NCBI RefSeq assembly: GCF_015354245.1
Contig: NZ_JADKYZ010000001.1
Coordinates: 434,001 to 498,000, forward strand
Source of the DNA: Diaphorobacter caeni
GTDB taxonomy: Bacteria > Pseudomonadota > Gammaproteobacteria > Burkholderiales > Burkholderiaceae_C
Direction of reading: 5' to 3'
Length of the DNA stretch: 64,000 nt
The notes under the pieces: model-generated
Database searches by the model: none
Seen by the model: only the letters and a program-made list of their open reading frames with translations
What the model was told of the DNA's origin: nothing
Position numbers and translations under genes: made by a program
Part shown: piece after piece, positions 24,541-33,332 of the stretch
Numbering within the stretch: position 1 is the first letter of the stretch
Layout of the letters: each line of letters starts with the position of its first letter

Positions 24541-25569
24541 TCACTCCGCCCGAATCCCCTGATCCTTGATGATCTTCCCCATCACCGCCGTATCGGCCTT
24601 GATCCGATTGGCCAGCCCCTCAGGCGAAGACCCCACAGCCTGCCACCCCTGCTGAAACATCTTCGTGCGCACTTCAGGAGAACGCGCAATCTCGATCAAC
24701 GCATCGGACAGCCGCGCCTGCAGGTTCGCGGGCATCGTCGACGGCGCAGCAAACGCGTTCCACATCTCCAGATTCAGATTCGGCACACCCGCCTCGGCGA
24801 GGCTGGGCACGTCCGGTGCGAGCGTGCTGCGTCCTGCGGCCGTCACGCCGATCAGGCGCAGTTTCCCGGCCTTTTCCTGAGCGAGCGCCAGGGCCGGAGG
24901 CAGCAGGGCCATCTGCAACTGGCCGCCGAGCATCGCCTGAGCGACCTGTGGGTATCCGGGGTAGGGCACGTGCACGGGCGCGATGCCGGTGCGGACCTTC
25001 ATCAGTTCCGTGCCGATGTGGCCCACGGTGCCCACGCCGGGCGTGCCGTAGCTCCACTTGTCGCCCGCCTTTTTGGCGGCTGCGAGGAAGGCGCGCGCGT
25101 CCGTGCCGTCGGGGGCGTCGGGCAGATGCACCGGCGCTGTCAGCACGAGTGGCGAAACGCCCACCAGCGTGAGCGGTGCCAGATCCTTCTGCGGGTTGTA
25201 GGGAACGCGCTTGTTGATCAGGTTGGCGACGGTCAGGTTGCCGTTGATGAACAGGCCGATGGTGTGATCGTCACGCGACTTGGCGATGTGGTCGGCCGCG
25301 ATGTTGCCGCCAGCGCCGACCTTGTTTTCGACGATCACCGGATGGCCGAGCTTCTTGGACAGCGGCTCGGCAAAGGTGCGCGCCGTCAGATCGGGCGAGG
25401 AGCCACCGGGAAAGCCAACCACGATGCGCAGCGGCTTGTTCGGCCAGCCGGGCGTGGCGTCAGCGCCTTGCGTGGCGGAAAAAGCCGGGCCACTGGACAG
25501 GGCCGCGAGCGCGAGCGTCATTGCCGTCGTGCCCAGCACCGTGCGGCGGGCCTTGGAGAATGGAGACAT
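24541..25569 (-). CDS. Bug-family (TTT) periplasmic solute-binding protein
   Basis: This 342-residue secreted receptor has a signal peptide with RRTVLGTTAMTLALAALSSG and cleavage near AFSATQ. Bug-family motifs follow: WPNKPLRIVVGFPGGSSPDL, VIVENKVGAGGNIAADHIAK and VPSLAEAGVPNL. The start at 25569 was chosen because the family begins there; the frame is open to 25605. It lies between rpoH and the sco gene, where most relatives have rpoH next to the cox locus, so it may be an insertion. Ligand unknown; no membrane partners nearby. Confidence 0.9.
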   Translation of the reverse strand: MSPFSKARRTVLGTTAMTLALAALSSGPAFSATQGADATPGWPNKPLRIVVGFPGGSSPDLTARTFAEPLSKKLGHPVIVENKVGAGGNIAADHIAKSRDDHTIGLFINGNLTVANLINKRVPYNPQKDLAPLTLVGVSPLVLTAPVHLPDAPDGTDARAFLAAAKKAGDKWSYGTPGVGTVGHIGTELMKVRTGIAPVHVPYPGYPQVAQAMLGGQLQMALLPPALALAQEKAGKLRLIGVTAAGRSTLAPDVPSLAEAGVPNLNLEMWNAFAAPSTMPANLQARLSDALIEIARSPEVRTKMFQQGWQAVGSSPEGLANRIKADTAVMGKIIKDQGIRAE

Positions 25570-25605
25570 GGGGTTGGAGTCTTTCTTTCGTCTGCACCAA
25601 AACAA

Positions 25606-25639
25606 AAGCGCGCAGCTCCTTGAACGGATCTGCGCGCTT
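25606..25639 (-). terminator. Rho-independent terminator of rpoH (minus strand)
   Basis: A perfect 10-bp stem AAGCGCGCAG / CTGCGCGCTT surrounds a 14-nt loop. Read on the minus strand, the stem is followed by TTGTTTTGG, 43 bp after the rpoH stop. Confidence 0.8.
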
Positions 25640-25682
25640 GCAATTATCGCCCTGCGGCCCGCAAGGGCCCGGGAGCATGGGC

Positions 25683-26624
25683 TCAGGCGTACTCGGCCAG
25701 TGCCTTTTTCATCTTCTTCATCGCGGCCACCTCGATCTGGCGGATGCGCTCGGCGCTTACGCCGTAGACGGCGGCCAGATCATGCAGCGTCATGCCGCCC
25801 GATCCATCGTCGTTCACCTTCAGCCAGCGCTCTTCCACGATGCGGCGGCTGCGCTCGTCGAGGCTCTCCAGCGCGGTGGCGATGCCGTCGCTGGCAAGGC
25901 GGTCACGCTGATGGTTCTCGATCATGGCCGTGGGCTCGTGGCTCGCGTCCGACAGGTAGGCGATCGGGCCGAAGGCCTGCTCGCCGTCGTCGCTCGGAGC
26001 CGGGTCGAGCAGCACGTCGCCTCCCGACAAGCGGGTTTCCATCTCGATGACTTCTTCGCGCTTGACATTCAGCTGTTCCGCCACCATATCGATTTCATGG
26101 TCGGACAGCGTGTCACGCACGACGGCAGCATCGTCCATGGCCGATTCGGCCTTGAAACCCTGCTTCATCGAGCGCAGATTGAAGAACAGCTTGCGCTGAG
26201 CCTTGGTGGTCGCCACCTTGACCATGCGCCAGTTCTTCAAAATGTATTCGTGGATTTCGGCCTTGATCCAGTGCATGGCGTAGGACACCAGACGCACACC
26301 CTGATCGGGGTCGAAGCGCTTGACGGCCTTCATCAGGCCGACATTGCCTTCCTGGATCAGGTCGCCGTGCGGCAGCCCATATCCGAGGTATTGGCGCGAG
26401 ATGGAAACCACGAGGCGCAGGTGCGAGAGCACCAGACGACCGGCGGAGTCCACGTCGCTGTCATTCTTGAGGCGCCGGGCAAACGTCTGCTCTTCCTCCA
26501 CGGTCAGCAGAGGCAGGCGGTTCACGGCGGAAATATATGCGTCCAGATTCCCCAGCGGCGGCACCAGAGCCCAGGGGTTTGTGGGCGCCAGAGACGTCGA
26601 GGAGGATGTAGCTTGCAGGTTCAT
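25683..26624 (-). CDS. rpoH: Heat-shock sigma factor RpoH (sigma-32)
   Basis: This 313-residue alternative sigma factor directs transcription of heat-shock genes. Region 2 is clear (LVLSHLRLVVSISRQYLGYG, DLIQEGNVGLMKAVKRFDP, SYAMHWIKAEIHEYIL), followed by the RpoH box QRKLFFNLR. Region 4 has the helix-turn-helix LHDLAAVYGVSAERIRQIE. I place the start at 26624 (MNLQ) because AAAGG sits nine bases upstream. ATGs at 26633 and 26657 are possible, but the latter lies one base from the CIRCE element and has no ribosome site. CIRCE upstream implies HrcA control. Confidence 0.93.
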   Translation of the reverse strand: MNLQATSSSTSLAPTNPWALVPPLGNLDAYISAVNRLPLLTVEEEQTFARRLKNDSDVDSAGRLVLSHLRLVVSISRQYLGYGLPHGDLIQEGNVGLMKAVKRFDPDQGVRLVSYAMHWIKAEIHEYILKNWRMVKVATTKAQRKLFFNLRSMKQGFKAESAMDDAAVVRDTLSDHEIDMVAEQLNVKREEVIEMETRLSGGDVLLDPAPSDDGEQAFGPIAYLSDASHEPTAMIENHQRDRLASDGIATALESLDERSRRIVEERWLKVNDDGSGGMTLHDLAAVYGVSAERIRQIEVAAMKKMKKALAEYA

Positions 26625-26658
26625 CAAAGACATCCTTTCATCACCAATTCGGTTCATG

Positions 26659-26685
26659 TTAGCACTCTGTTGGAGTGAGTGCTAA
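26659..26685 (-). promoter_or_regulatory. CIRCE operator (HrcA site) upstream of rpoH
   Basis: The sequence is a perfect match to the CIRCE consensus: TTAGCACTC (26659-26667), nine-base spacer, GAGTGCTAA (26677-26685). HrcA represses heat-shock genes through this element. It lies 35 bp upstream of the chosen rpoH start, so it would be in the promoter or leader of rpoH. Confidence 0.95.
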
Positions 26686-26949
26686 GCCATAAGTTCCCCA
26701 CTTTTTTACTTGGGTACTGAATTTCTGATTGCAATAGCAGAAAGACCATACCGATCAAGCATTTATCAGGGAAATGTCACTGAATTTCGAGCTCGATTTC
26801 ACCCAGTGGCAGCACCGGAAATCCGAAACTCCGACGGGTTTTCGGCTGTTTCAGGATGATGCAATCGGCTTTGTTCTAGCGCAGTCGTTGAATTTTGACT
26901 GCGCGTGTCGGAAAAGTTCGCGTCGCCGGACGTCTTCACATTTCTTTTC
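26686..26949. other. Upstream region of rpoH without a gene
   Basis: This 264-bp AT-richer stretch lies between the CIRCE element and a small unknown gene and must contain the rpoH promoter. I see no further repeat or convincing promoter hexamers. Confidence 0.5.
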
Positions 26950-27351
26950 TCAGGTGCGCAAGGTGTCTGCATCGGGTGACGCAGGCCGCCACAGGCAGAC
27001 CTCCCGCCCATCGTCATCCTGTCCCCAGGCCTCCCACCCGAGGCTGCGGGCGACCTCGGCGGCCAGCGATTCATACCAGGCAGAGTGCGCGGACTCGTTG
27101 TAGGGATATCGCAGCTCAAGCAGATTGACGTGCTTGGGTGGTGGAGCGCCTTGCCGGACGGCGTAGTTGCCCGCTGCGGAGCATGCAAAGGCCTCCAACG
27201 TGGCGCGCGGCTTGTGGTCCCTGATGACGTTGAACAACCCATGCCCGGTGCCTTGAAGCCCGGGCTGGTGAGCCAGCAACGTGACAAGGGTGTTCAACGG
27301 GATGGAGCGACCATGGGCGGCGTCGGATCGGATGGCTAAATAGATGGTCAT
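26950..27351 (-). CDS. Hypothetical protein (133 aa)
   Basis: I do not recognise a named family. The protein opens MTIYLAIRSDAAHGRSIPLN, has no signal peptide or membrane helix, and contains IRDHKPRATLEAFACSAAGNY and a Trp-rich C-terminal part (WYESLAAEVARSLGWEAWGQ). It looks cytoplasmic and globular. No strong ribosome site precedes the ATG. It lies 264 bp upstream of the rpoH control region in the same orientation, and 81 bp beyond the nitrilase stop. Confidence 0.6.
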   Translation of the reverse strand: MTIYLAIRSDAAHGRSIPLNTLVTLLAHQPGLQGTGHGLFNVIRDHKPRATLEAFACSAAGNYAVRQGAPPPKHVNLLELRYPYNESAHSAWYESLAAEVARSLGWEAWGQDDDGREVCLWRPASPDADTLRT

Positions 27352-27432
27352 TCAAACATTTCAAATGTCAGAGTTGCTTTCCAATTCCGATGTGGCAACT
27401 TTGAACCGCAGAGGAATTGCGACGCTCCCGTT

Positions 27433-28377
27433 TCAGTTCCCTACGGTCGACACCGCCTTCTTCGCTCCCACATCCACCTTGAGCTGGAAGATGTCGGGCC
27501 GCGCATAGTGGCCGCTGGCGTCGAAATCGAACTTGCCGCGCGGCACCATGATTGGGTCGATGTCGGCGTAGAGAATGGTTTCGGCCTCGTAGTTGGGGCC
27601 GGCCATCACTGCGCCGGTCGGGTCGATGATGGCACTGCCGCCGCGCAGCAGCACGGTTTCGGGATCGTTGCCGAGGCTGCATTCGAAGTCGGCGGGGTAG
27701 GCCTCGCGGCGCAGGAACTGACAGGCGGTCAGCACGAAGCAGCGGCCCTCGAGCGCGATGTGGCGCATGGTGGGCAGCCAGGTGTCGCGGTCGTCGGCGG
27801 TGGGCGCGCAGTAGATGCTCACGCCCTGGCTGTACATGTGCATGCGCAGCATGGGCATGTAGTTTTCCCAGCAGATCACCGCGCCGATGCGGCCGTAGGG
27901 CGTGTCCACGGCCTGCATGGTGGAGCCGTCGCCGAAGCCCCAGATCAGGCGCTCGCCCGCCGTGGGCATGAGCTTGCGGTGTTTGCCGACGAGGCCGGCC
28001 TTGCCGCTGAAATACAGCGCCGTGCAGTACAGCGTGCCGCCGTCGCGTTCGATGCAGCCGATCACGACGACGGATTCGGTCTCCTGCACCGCTTCGTTGA
28101 GGATCGCGATCTCTTCGCCGTCCATATCGATGGCCTGGCTGTAGTAGGTGGCGTAGGCATCGCGTGCCGTGGGCTTGCGCAGGCCGATGGGGCTGCCGAA
28201 GCTGTTGCCCTTGGGGTAGCCACCGAGAAAGGCTTCGGGAAACACCTGGACCTTCGCGCCGTGGCTGGCGGCTTCGCGGATCAGCGAAGCGGCCTTGAGC
28301 GCGCATTCGATGCTGTCGGTGGGAATGGAAGAGGCCTGGATCACTGCGGCCTTGAAGGGCTTGGTCGCGGTCGTCAT
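27433..28377 (-). CDS. Nitrilase (carbon-nitrogen hydrolase)
   Basis: This 314-residue enzyme of the nitrilase branch converts organic nitriles to carboxylic acids and ammonia. The Glu-Lys-Cys triad is intact: E48 in VFPEAFLGGYPKG, K135 in GKHRKLMPT and C169 in GAVICWENYMPM. The CWEN context is typical of true nitrilases rather than amidases. AGGAGA precedes the ATG on the minus strand. No nitrile hydratase, amidase or obvious regulator is adjacent, and the substrate preference (aliphatic or aromatic) cannot be read off. Confidence 0.9.
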   Translation of the reverse strand: MTTATKPFKAAVIQASSIPTDSIECALKAASLIREAASHGAKVQVFPEAFLGGYPKGNSFGSPIGLRKPTARDAYATYYSQAIDMDGEEIAILNEAVQETESVVVIGCIERDGGTLYCTALYFSGKAGLVGKHRKLMPTAGERLIWGFGDGSTMQAVDTPYGRIGAVICWENYMPMLRMHMYSQGVSIYCAPTADDRDTWLPTMRHIALEGRCFVLTACQFLRREAYPADFECSLGNDPETVLLRGGSAIIDPTGAVMAGPNYEAETILYADIDPIMVPRGKFDFDASGHYARPDIFQLKVDVGAKKAVSTVGN

Positions 28378-28556
28378 GTCGTGTTGTCTCCTGCAGTTGT
28401 TGGAATCGTTCCGTCAGTCTGTCAGTCGCGATGACTTTTATACGCGAGTTGGCGGATTGCAGGGGGCTATCCGGCACTTGGTGGCGGTGAATTCGAACGG
28501 CCGAAGACGGCGGACAATGTCCAGATCGAAGGCGTCAATGACGCGAAAGGACAGCG

Positions 28557-28892
28557 ATGCGCGAACTCGACACCCATATGCCTCCGGTGAGCGTGCTCAC
28601 CACCACGGTCGGAAAGGAAGAAGATGCCCGCCGCATCGCGAGCACGGCGGTGCGCGACCGGCTCGCGGCCTGCGTGCAGGTGGAGCGGATTGCGTCGCAC
28701 TATGTGTGGCAGGGCACGCAGTGCGAGGACGAGGAGTGGCGTCTGGTGTTCAAGACGCTGCCGACGGGCATGTTCGCGCTGCTGCGCTGGCTGCGCGCCC
28801 AGCACCCGTACGACCTGCCGCAGATTCTGGTGCGCGAGGAACAGGCCTCGCGTGAATACGCGGCGTGGGTCGAGGATCGGCTGAAGGTCTGA
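28557..28892 (+). CDS. cutA: CutA1-family divalent cation tolerance protein
   Basis: This 111-residue trimeric ferredoxin-like protein shows the CutA pattern: SVLTTTVGKEEDARRIAST, RLAACVQVERIASHYVWQG, EEWRLVFKT and the C-terminal YDLPQILVREEQASREYAAWV. It has been linked to copper tolerance but the mechanism is disputed. The ATG at 28557 has AAAGGA nearby. It is divergent from the nitrilase and convergent with the serine hydrolase. Confidence 0.9.
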   Translation: MRELDTHMPPVSVLTTTVGKEEDARRIASTAVRDRLAACVQVERIASHYVWQGTQCEDEEWRLVFKTLPTGMFALLRWLRAQHPYDLPQILVREEQASREYAAWVEDRLKV

Positions 28893-28918
28893 AGATCAGG
28901 CCGACTTCAGACCATTTT

Positions 28919-30478
28919 TCAGGCCGCTTTGCCGGGCTTCTTGCTGACGATTTCAGGCAGCGAGGTGATGCTCGAATTCACGTTCACGCTGCGCGCGATG
29001 CGCACGTAGGGACCGTTGAAGCGGCACACCACTTTGTCGCGGAAGGCCGATTCGACGAAGGTCCAGGTCATCTCGAAGGTGCGTGAATCTGTCCACTCGC
29101 CGGTCGCCACCACTCGCATGTTGTCGGGCTGGTATTCGTGGTGCAGCTTGTTGCCGGTGACGGTGGTCGAGCCTTCCACGGCCTTGCCGACACCACATTG
29201 CACGACATGCGTGCCACGATCATCTTCCATGGTGAAACGGCACTGCCCTTCGCTGAAATCGAACTTCACCGAGCGGACCTTCTCCGTGTTGTCGGCGAAC
29301 TCGTAGGAGTGGCCCGAGATGGTTTCGGCCAGCGGCGATTGCGTGGCGCGCGGTGTGGGCATCAACTGCAGCTGCTTCAAGCGAGACGACAGCTTGGCGT
29401 TCGCGGCGGGCTTTTCTGCCTTCTCGAATGCCTTGGGGAAATGCTTGTAGACCGCCTTGGCGAGAAAGCCCGCGCCCGATGGGTTGGCGCAGTTCATCGC
29501 GATGACGGCATTGTGCTCGGGGAACACCATCGAGTATTGGCCGAACAGGCCGTCGGCCAGATAGACGCCGTTCGGGCCCAGCCACCACTGGTAGCCGTAC
29601 TGACCCGGCGTATGAGGCTGCTGCACGGCCTTGACCCATTCGGCAGGCAGCAACTGCTTCCCTTTCCATTGACCGTTTTGAGCGTGCAGGATGCCGAGCT
29701 TGAGTGCGTCCGCGGTCTTCCAGGACAGGCCGTTCGCGCCGGGCGAAATGCCTTCGGGACCGACGTCCCATTCATAGCCTGTGATACCCAGCGGCTCGAA
29801 GAAGCGCGTCTTCAGATAGTCCGCAGTGGACTGGCCCGTGGTCTTGGTGATGATGGCCGAGAGCATGTAGGTCGCGGCGCTGGTGTAGACGAACTTGGTG
29901 CCGGGCTCAAACTTCACTGGAATCTTGAAGAACTCCGCAATCCAGCTGGTCTTGATCGGACGCCACACCGAGCCCGAGGTCATCTTTTCGTGGCCGGTGC
30001 GCATGGTCAGCAGATCGCGCACGGTCATCGCGGCGAGATTCGCGCTCACGTCGGCAGGCAGATGCTCTGGGAAGAACGAAACGACCTTGTCGTCGAGCTT
30101 GAAACGACCCTCGGCGATCGCCATGCCCACGGCGCTCGCGGTGACGCTCTTGGTCAGCGAGTGCGTCATGTGGATGCGCTCGGGACCGTAGGGCTCCCAC
30201 CAGCCTTCGGCCACCACATGGCCGCTGCGCCAGAGCATGAAACCGTGCATCTCGTAGGCGTTGCGCTCGACCTCGTCGAGAAAATCCATGATCGCGGCGG
30301 ACGACACGCCCTGCGATTCAGGCGTTGCGCGCAGCAGGCCGTCTGTTGGAAAAGCGAGTGGAGCCGTCGCGGCGGTGCGGGCCAGCGCGCCACCGACCGA
30401 AATGGCTGCGGCGCCGCCCAGCGACAGCCGCAGCAGGCCGCGTCGCGAGAGTTCGAGGGATGGGGGTGTGCTCTGCAT
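28919..30478 (-). CDS. Beta-lactamase-fold serine hydrolase, Tat-exported
   Basis: This 519-residue protein has a twin-arginine-type signal (ELSRRGLLRLSLGGAAAISV) and a class C beta-lactamase/esterase fold. It has the nucleophile motif SLTKS (SxxK) near residue 107 and YTSAATY (YxS/N). A C-terminal domain of about 140 residues after FLAKAVYKHFPKAF has no recognised function. Such proteins are esterases or D-amino-acid peptidases more often than resistance enzymes. GGAG precedes the start at 30478. Confidence 0.85.
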   Translation of the reverse strand: MQSTPPSLELSRRGLLRLSLGGAAAISVGGALARTAATAPLAFPTDGLLRATPESQGVSSAAIMDFLDEVERNAYEMHGFMLWRSGHVVAEGWWEPYGPERIHMTHSLTKSVTASAVGMAIAEGRFKLDDKVVSFFPEHLPADVSANLAAMTVRDLLTMRTGHEKMTSGSVWRPIKTSWIAEFFKIPVKFEPGTKFVYTSAATYMLSAIITKTTGQSTADYLKTRFFEPLGITGYEWDVGPEGISPGANGLSWKTADALKLGILHAQNGQWKGKQLLPAEWVKAVQQPHTPGQYGYQWWLGPNGVYLADGLFGQYSMVFPEHNAVIAMNCANPSGAGFLAKAVYKHFPKAFEKAEKPAANAKLSSRLKQLQLMPTPRATQSPLAETISGHSYEFADNTEKVRSVKFDFSEGQCRFTMEDDRGTHVVQCGVGKAVEGSTTVTGNKLHHEYQPDNMRVVATGEWTDSRTFEMTWTFVESAFRDKVVCRFNGPYVRIARSVNVNSSITSLPEIVSKKPGKAA

Positions 30479-30624
30479 GCAAGGTCTCCTGTGCGTGTTG
30501 TAGATGGAATCGTTGAGACCGATTCTGGGGAGCGAATCTGTCAATCGGCTGTCAATCAATGAACAGGATTCCTTGCCGTGGAATGCGGCAACGCGGGCGT
30601 AGCAGTGGCATCCCATCAAGAAAA

Positions 30625-30646
30625 AGCCCTGCACGAAGGCAGGGCT
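30625..30646 (-). terminator. Rho-independent terminator of ftsY (minus strand)
   Basis: An 8-bp stem AGCCCTGC / GCAGGGCT with a 6-nt loop is followed on the minus strand by TTTTTC. It lies 27 bp past the ftsY stop. Confidence 0.85.
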
Positions 30647-30672
30647 GATTGGGGGGGGCTGCTTGGGGGCGC

Positions 30673-31830
30673 TCAGGCCAGCAGCGCCTGAGCAAACTCA
30701 CGTGCGTTGAAGGTTTCGAGGTCTTCGACCTTTTCACCCACGCCGATGAAGTAGACCGGGATCGGCTTTTCCTGCGCGATGGCGGCCAGCACGCCGCCCT
30801 TGGCGGTGCCGTCGAGCTTGGTGACGATGAGGCCGGTGAGCTGCAGCGCTTCGTCGAACGCCTTGACCTGGTTGAGCGCGTTCTGGCCGGTGTTGCCGTC
30901 GATGACCAGCAGCACCTCGTGCGGGGCGCTCGCGTCGGCCTTGGTGACCACGCGCTTGATCTTCTTGAGCTCTTCCATCAAATGCAGCTGCGTGGGCAGG
31001 CGGCCTGCGGTGTCGACCAGCACGACGTCCTTCTTGCGGGCGCGGCCGGCGCTCACGGCGTCAAAGCTCACTGCGGCCGGGTCGCCGCCGTCCTGGCTGA
31101 CGATCTCGACGGTGTTGCGCGTGGCCCAGACGCCGAGCTGCTCGCGCGCGGCAGCGCGGAAGGTGTCGGCGGCGGCCAGCAGCACGCTTTCGCCGTGGTC
31201 GGCCAGGTGCTTGGTGAGCTTGCCGATGGAGGTGGTCTTGCCCGCGCCGTTCACGCCCGCGACCATGATCACGGTGGGCGTGTGGGTGCCGATGGAAAGC
31301 GACTTCTCGAGCGGCTTGAGCAGGTCGGCGAGCGCGTCGGCCAGCAGCGCCTTCACGGCGGCGGGGTCGGTGGTCTTGGAGTCCTTCACGCGCTGCTTGA
31401 GGTCGGCCAGCAGGTGCTGCGTGGCCTTCACGCCGGTGTCGGCCATGAGCAGCGCGTCCTCGAGCTCTTCGTAGAGCGCATCGTCGATCTTCGTTCCGGT
31501 GAAGATCGTGGAGATGCTGCTGCCGGTCTTGCGCAGGCCGGCCTTGAGGCGGTCCATCCAGCCCTTGCGGTCACCTGCGTCGCTCGGTGCCTCGGGCTTG
31601 GCCTGGGGTTCCTGAACGGCGGGCAGGTTGTCCGAATTGCCCGATGATGCCGGCGGGTTATCCGCTTGCGGGGGGGTATCCTTGCTGGCAAACGGATTGC
31701 GCAGCCAGCTCTTGGCACCCGAAGCGGCCACCGGCTTGTCGGTGGTTTCGGGTGCAGGCGCGGACGCGGGAGCGCTCGGGACGGGCGTTTCAGCGGGGTC
31801 TGAAGATTTTTTCTTGAAGAAACTGAACAT
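30673..31830 (-). CDS. ftsY: Signal recognition particle receptor FtsY
   Basis: This 385-residue GTPase docks SRP-ribosome complexes at the membrane for co-translational insertion. An acidic Pro/Ala-rich linker (about 1-90) precedes the N domain. The G domain has GVNGAGKTTSIGKL, DTFRAAAREQL, VDTAGRLPTQ and TKLDGTAKGG. It starts MFSFFKKK, a common FtsY opening. The start lies only 29 bp from the divergent M16 peptidase start. Confidence 0.96.
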   Translation of the reverse strand: MFSFFKKKSSDPAETPVPSAPASAPAPETTDKPVAASGAKSWLRNPFASKDTPPQADNPPASSGNSDNLPAVQEPQAKPEAPSDAGDRKGWMDRLKAGLRKTGSSISTIFTGTKIDDALYEELEDALLMADTGVKATQHLLADLKQRVKDSKTTDPAAVKALLADALADLLKPLEKSLSIGTHTPTVIMVAGVNGAGKTTSIGKLTKHLADHGESVLLAAADTFRAAAREQLGVWATRNTVEIVSQDGGDPAAVSFDAVSAGRARKKDVVLVDTAGRLPTQLHLMEELKKIKRVVTKADASAPHEVLLVIDGNTGQNALNQVKAFDEALQLTGLIVTKLDGTAKGGVLAAIAQEKPIPVYFIGVGEKVEDLETFNAREFAQALLA

Positions 31831-31859
31831 TGTCGGGTACTTAGAATCCCATCCATTCT

Positions 31860-33326
31860 ATGAAACAAGCCATTTCCATTCTTGGCCTGCTGGCCTGTGC
31901 GCATGTCTCGGCGTTTGCCGACACGTCCGCCAACCCCGTTTCCAACCAGCCCGCGCCCGCCGCCGCGGCGGTGAAACCCGAAGCCACGACGGCCGATGGG
32001 GCGCAGCTTTTCACGCTGAAAAATGGCATGCAGCTGATCGTCAAGCCCGACAAGCGCGCGCCCACGGCGGTGCACATGGTCTGGGTGCGCGTGGGCGCGA
32101 TGGATGAGGTGGACGGCACGACGGGCGTGGCCCACGCATTGGAACACATGATGTTCAAGGGCACCGCCAAGATCGCGCCCGGCCAGTTCTCCAAGCGCGT
32201 GGCGGCGCTGGGCGGGCAGGAGAATGCCTTCACCACGCGTGACTACACGGGCTACTACCAGCAGATTCCCTCGAACCGGCTGAAGGACGTGATGGAGCTG
32301 GAGTCTGACCGTTTTGCCAACAACCAGTGGCCGGACGAGGAGTTCAAGAAGGAAATCGAGGTCATCAAGGAAGAGCGCCGCATGCGCACCGAAGACCAGC
32401 CGCGCTCTGCGCTGTTCGAGCAGTTGAACGCGACGACCTATACCGCATCGCCGTACCGCCGCCCGGTGGTGGGCTGGATGAGCGATCTCGACTCGATGAC
32501 GCCGCAGGACGTGCGCGAGTTCCACAAGGCCTGGTACGTGCCGCAGAACGCTGCCGTGGTGGTGGCGGGCGATGTGGACGTGGACAAGGTGCTGGCGCTT
32601 GCCGAGCAGACTTATGGCCAGATTCCGCAGGGCGTCGTGCCCGCGCGCAAGCCGCGCACCGAGCCTGTGCAGAAGGGCATCCGCCGCATCGATTTCAAGG
32701 CGCCCGCCGATCAGGCTTTCGTCGCGATGTCGTTCCGCTCGCCCAGCCTGCGCCGCGTGGACCAGCTCACCGACGAGGATCGTGACGCGCTGTCGCTGCT
32801 GATGCTCTCGGCGGTGCTGAGCGGCTATGACGGCGCGCGCCTCGACCGTGCGCTCACTCAAGGCGCTGACCGCGTGGCCGACAGCGCGGGCAGCTCGGCA
32901 TCGATCATCGGACGCGGCCCGGGCAATTTCATCCTGACCGGCGTGCCCGCTCCCGGCAAGACGACCAAGCAGGTGGAGGACGCGCTGCGCGCACAGATCA
33001 CCCGCGTGGCCAAGGAGGGCGTGAGCGAATCGGAACTGGCGCGCGTGAAGGCGCAGTGGACGGCGTCGACCGTGTACGAGCGCGATTCGCTGTTCGGCCA
33101 GGCCAACGACCTCGGCGGCAATTGGGCCGAGGGCTTCCCGCTCGACGCCGACGACCAGATCCTCAAGCTGCTGCGCAATGTCACGCCGGACCATGTGAAG
33201 TCCGTGGCGCAGCGCTATTTCGGCGACGACCAGCTCAATGTCGGCACGCTGCTGCCTCAACCCGTGGCCCCCGGCGCCAAGCACCCAGCAGCGCAGCAGG
33301 GCGCGGGCGGCGACCGCATGCACTGA
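31860..33326 (+). CDS. M16-family zinc metallopeptidase (active subunit)
   Basis: This 488-residue secreted peptidase has a signal peptide (cleavage near SAFADTS) and the inverted zinc motif HALEH (HxxEH) in GVAHALEHMMFKGT around residue 95. A distal Glu lies in the ELESDRFAN region. With the next gene it forms the usual pair of one catalytic and one non-catalytic M16B subunit in the periplasm. No strong ribosome site is seen before the ATG. It is divergent from ftsY. Confidence 0.9.
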   Translation: MKQAISILGLLACAHVSAFADTSANPVSNQPAPAAAAVKPEATTADGAQLFTLKNGMQLIVKPDKRAPTAVHMVWVRVGAMDEVDGTTGVAHALEHMMFKGTAKIAPGQFSKRVAALGGQENAFTTRDYTGYYQQIPSNRLKDVMELESDRFANNQWPDEEFKKEIEVIKEERRMRTEDQPRSALFEQLNATTYTASPYRRPVVGWMSDLDSMTPQDVREFHKAWYVPQNAAVVVAGDVDVDKVLALAEQTYGQIPQGVVPARKPRTEPVQKGIRRIDFKAPADQAFVAMSFRSPSLRRVDQLTDEDRDALSLLMLSAVLSGYDGARLDRALTQGADRVADSAGSSASIIGRGPGNFILTGVPAPGKTTKQVEDALRAQITRVAKEGVSESELARVKAQWTASTVYERDSLFGQANDLGGNWAEGFPLDADDQILKLLRNVTPDHVKSVAQRYFGDDQLNVGTLLPQPVAPGAKHPAAQQGAGGDRMH

Positions 33327-33332
33327 TCGACC

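Noticed and set aside
28919-30478. Beta-lactamase-fold protein considered as a resistance gene
   Set aside because: The SxxK/YxS pattern and long C-terminal domain fit esterase/peptidase relatives; no AmpC-specific context.
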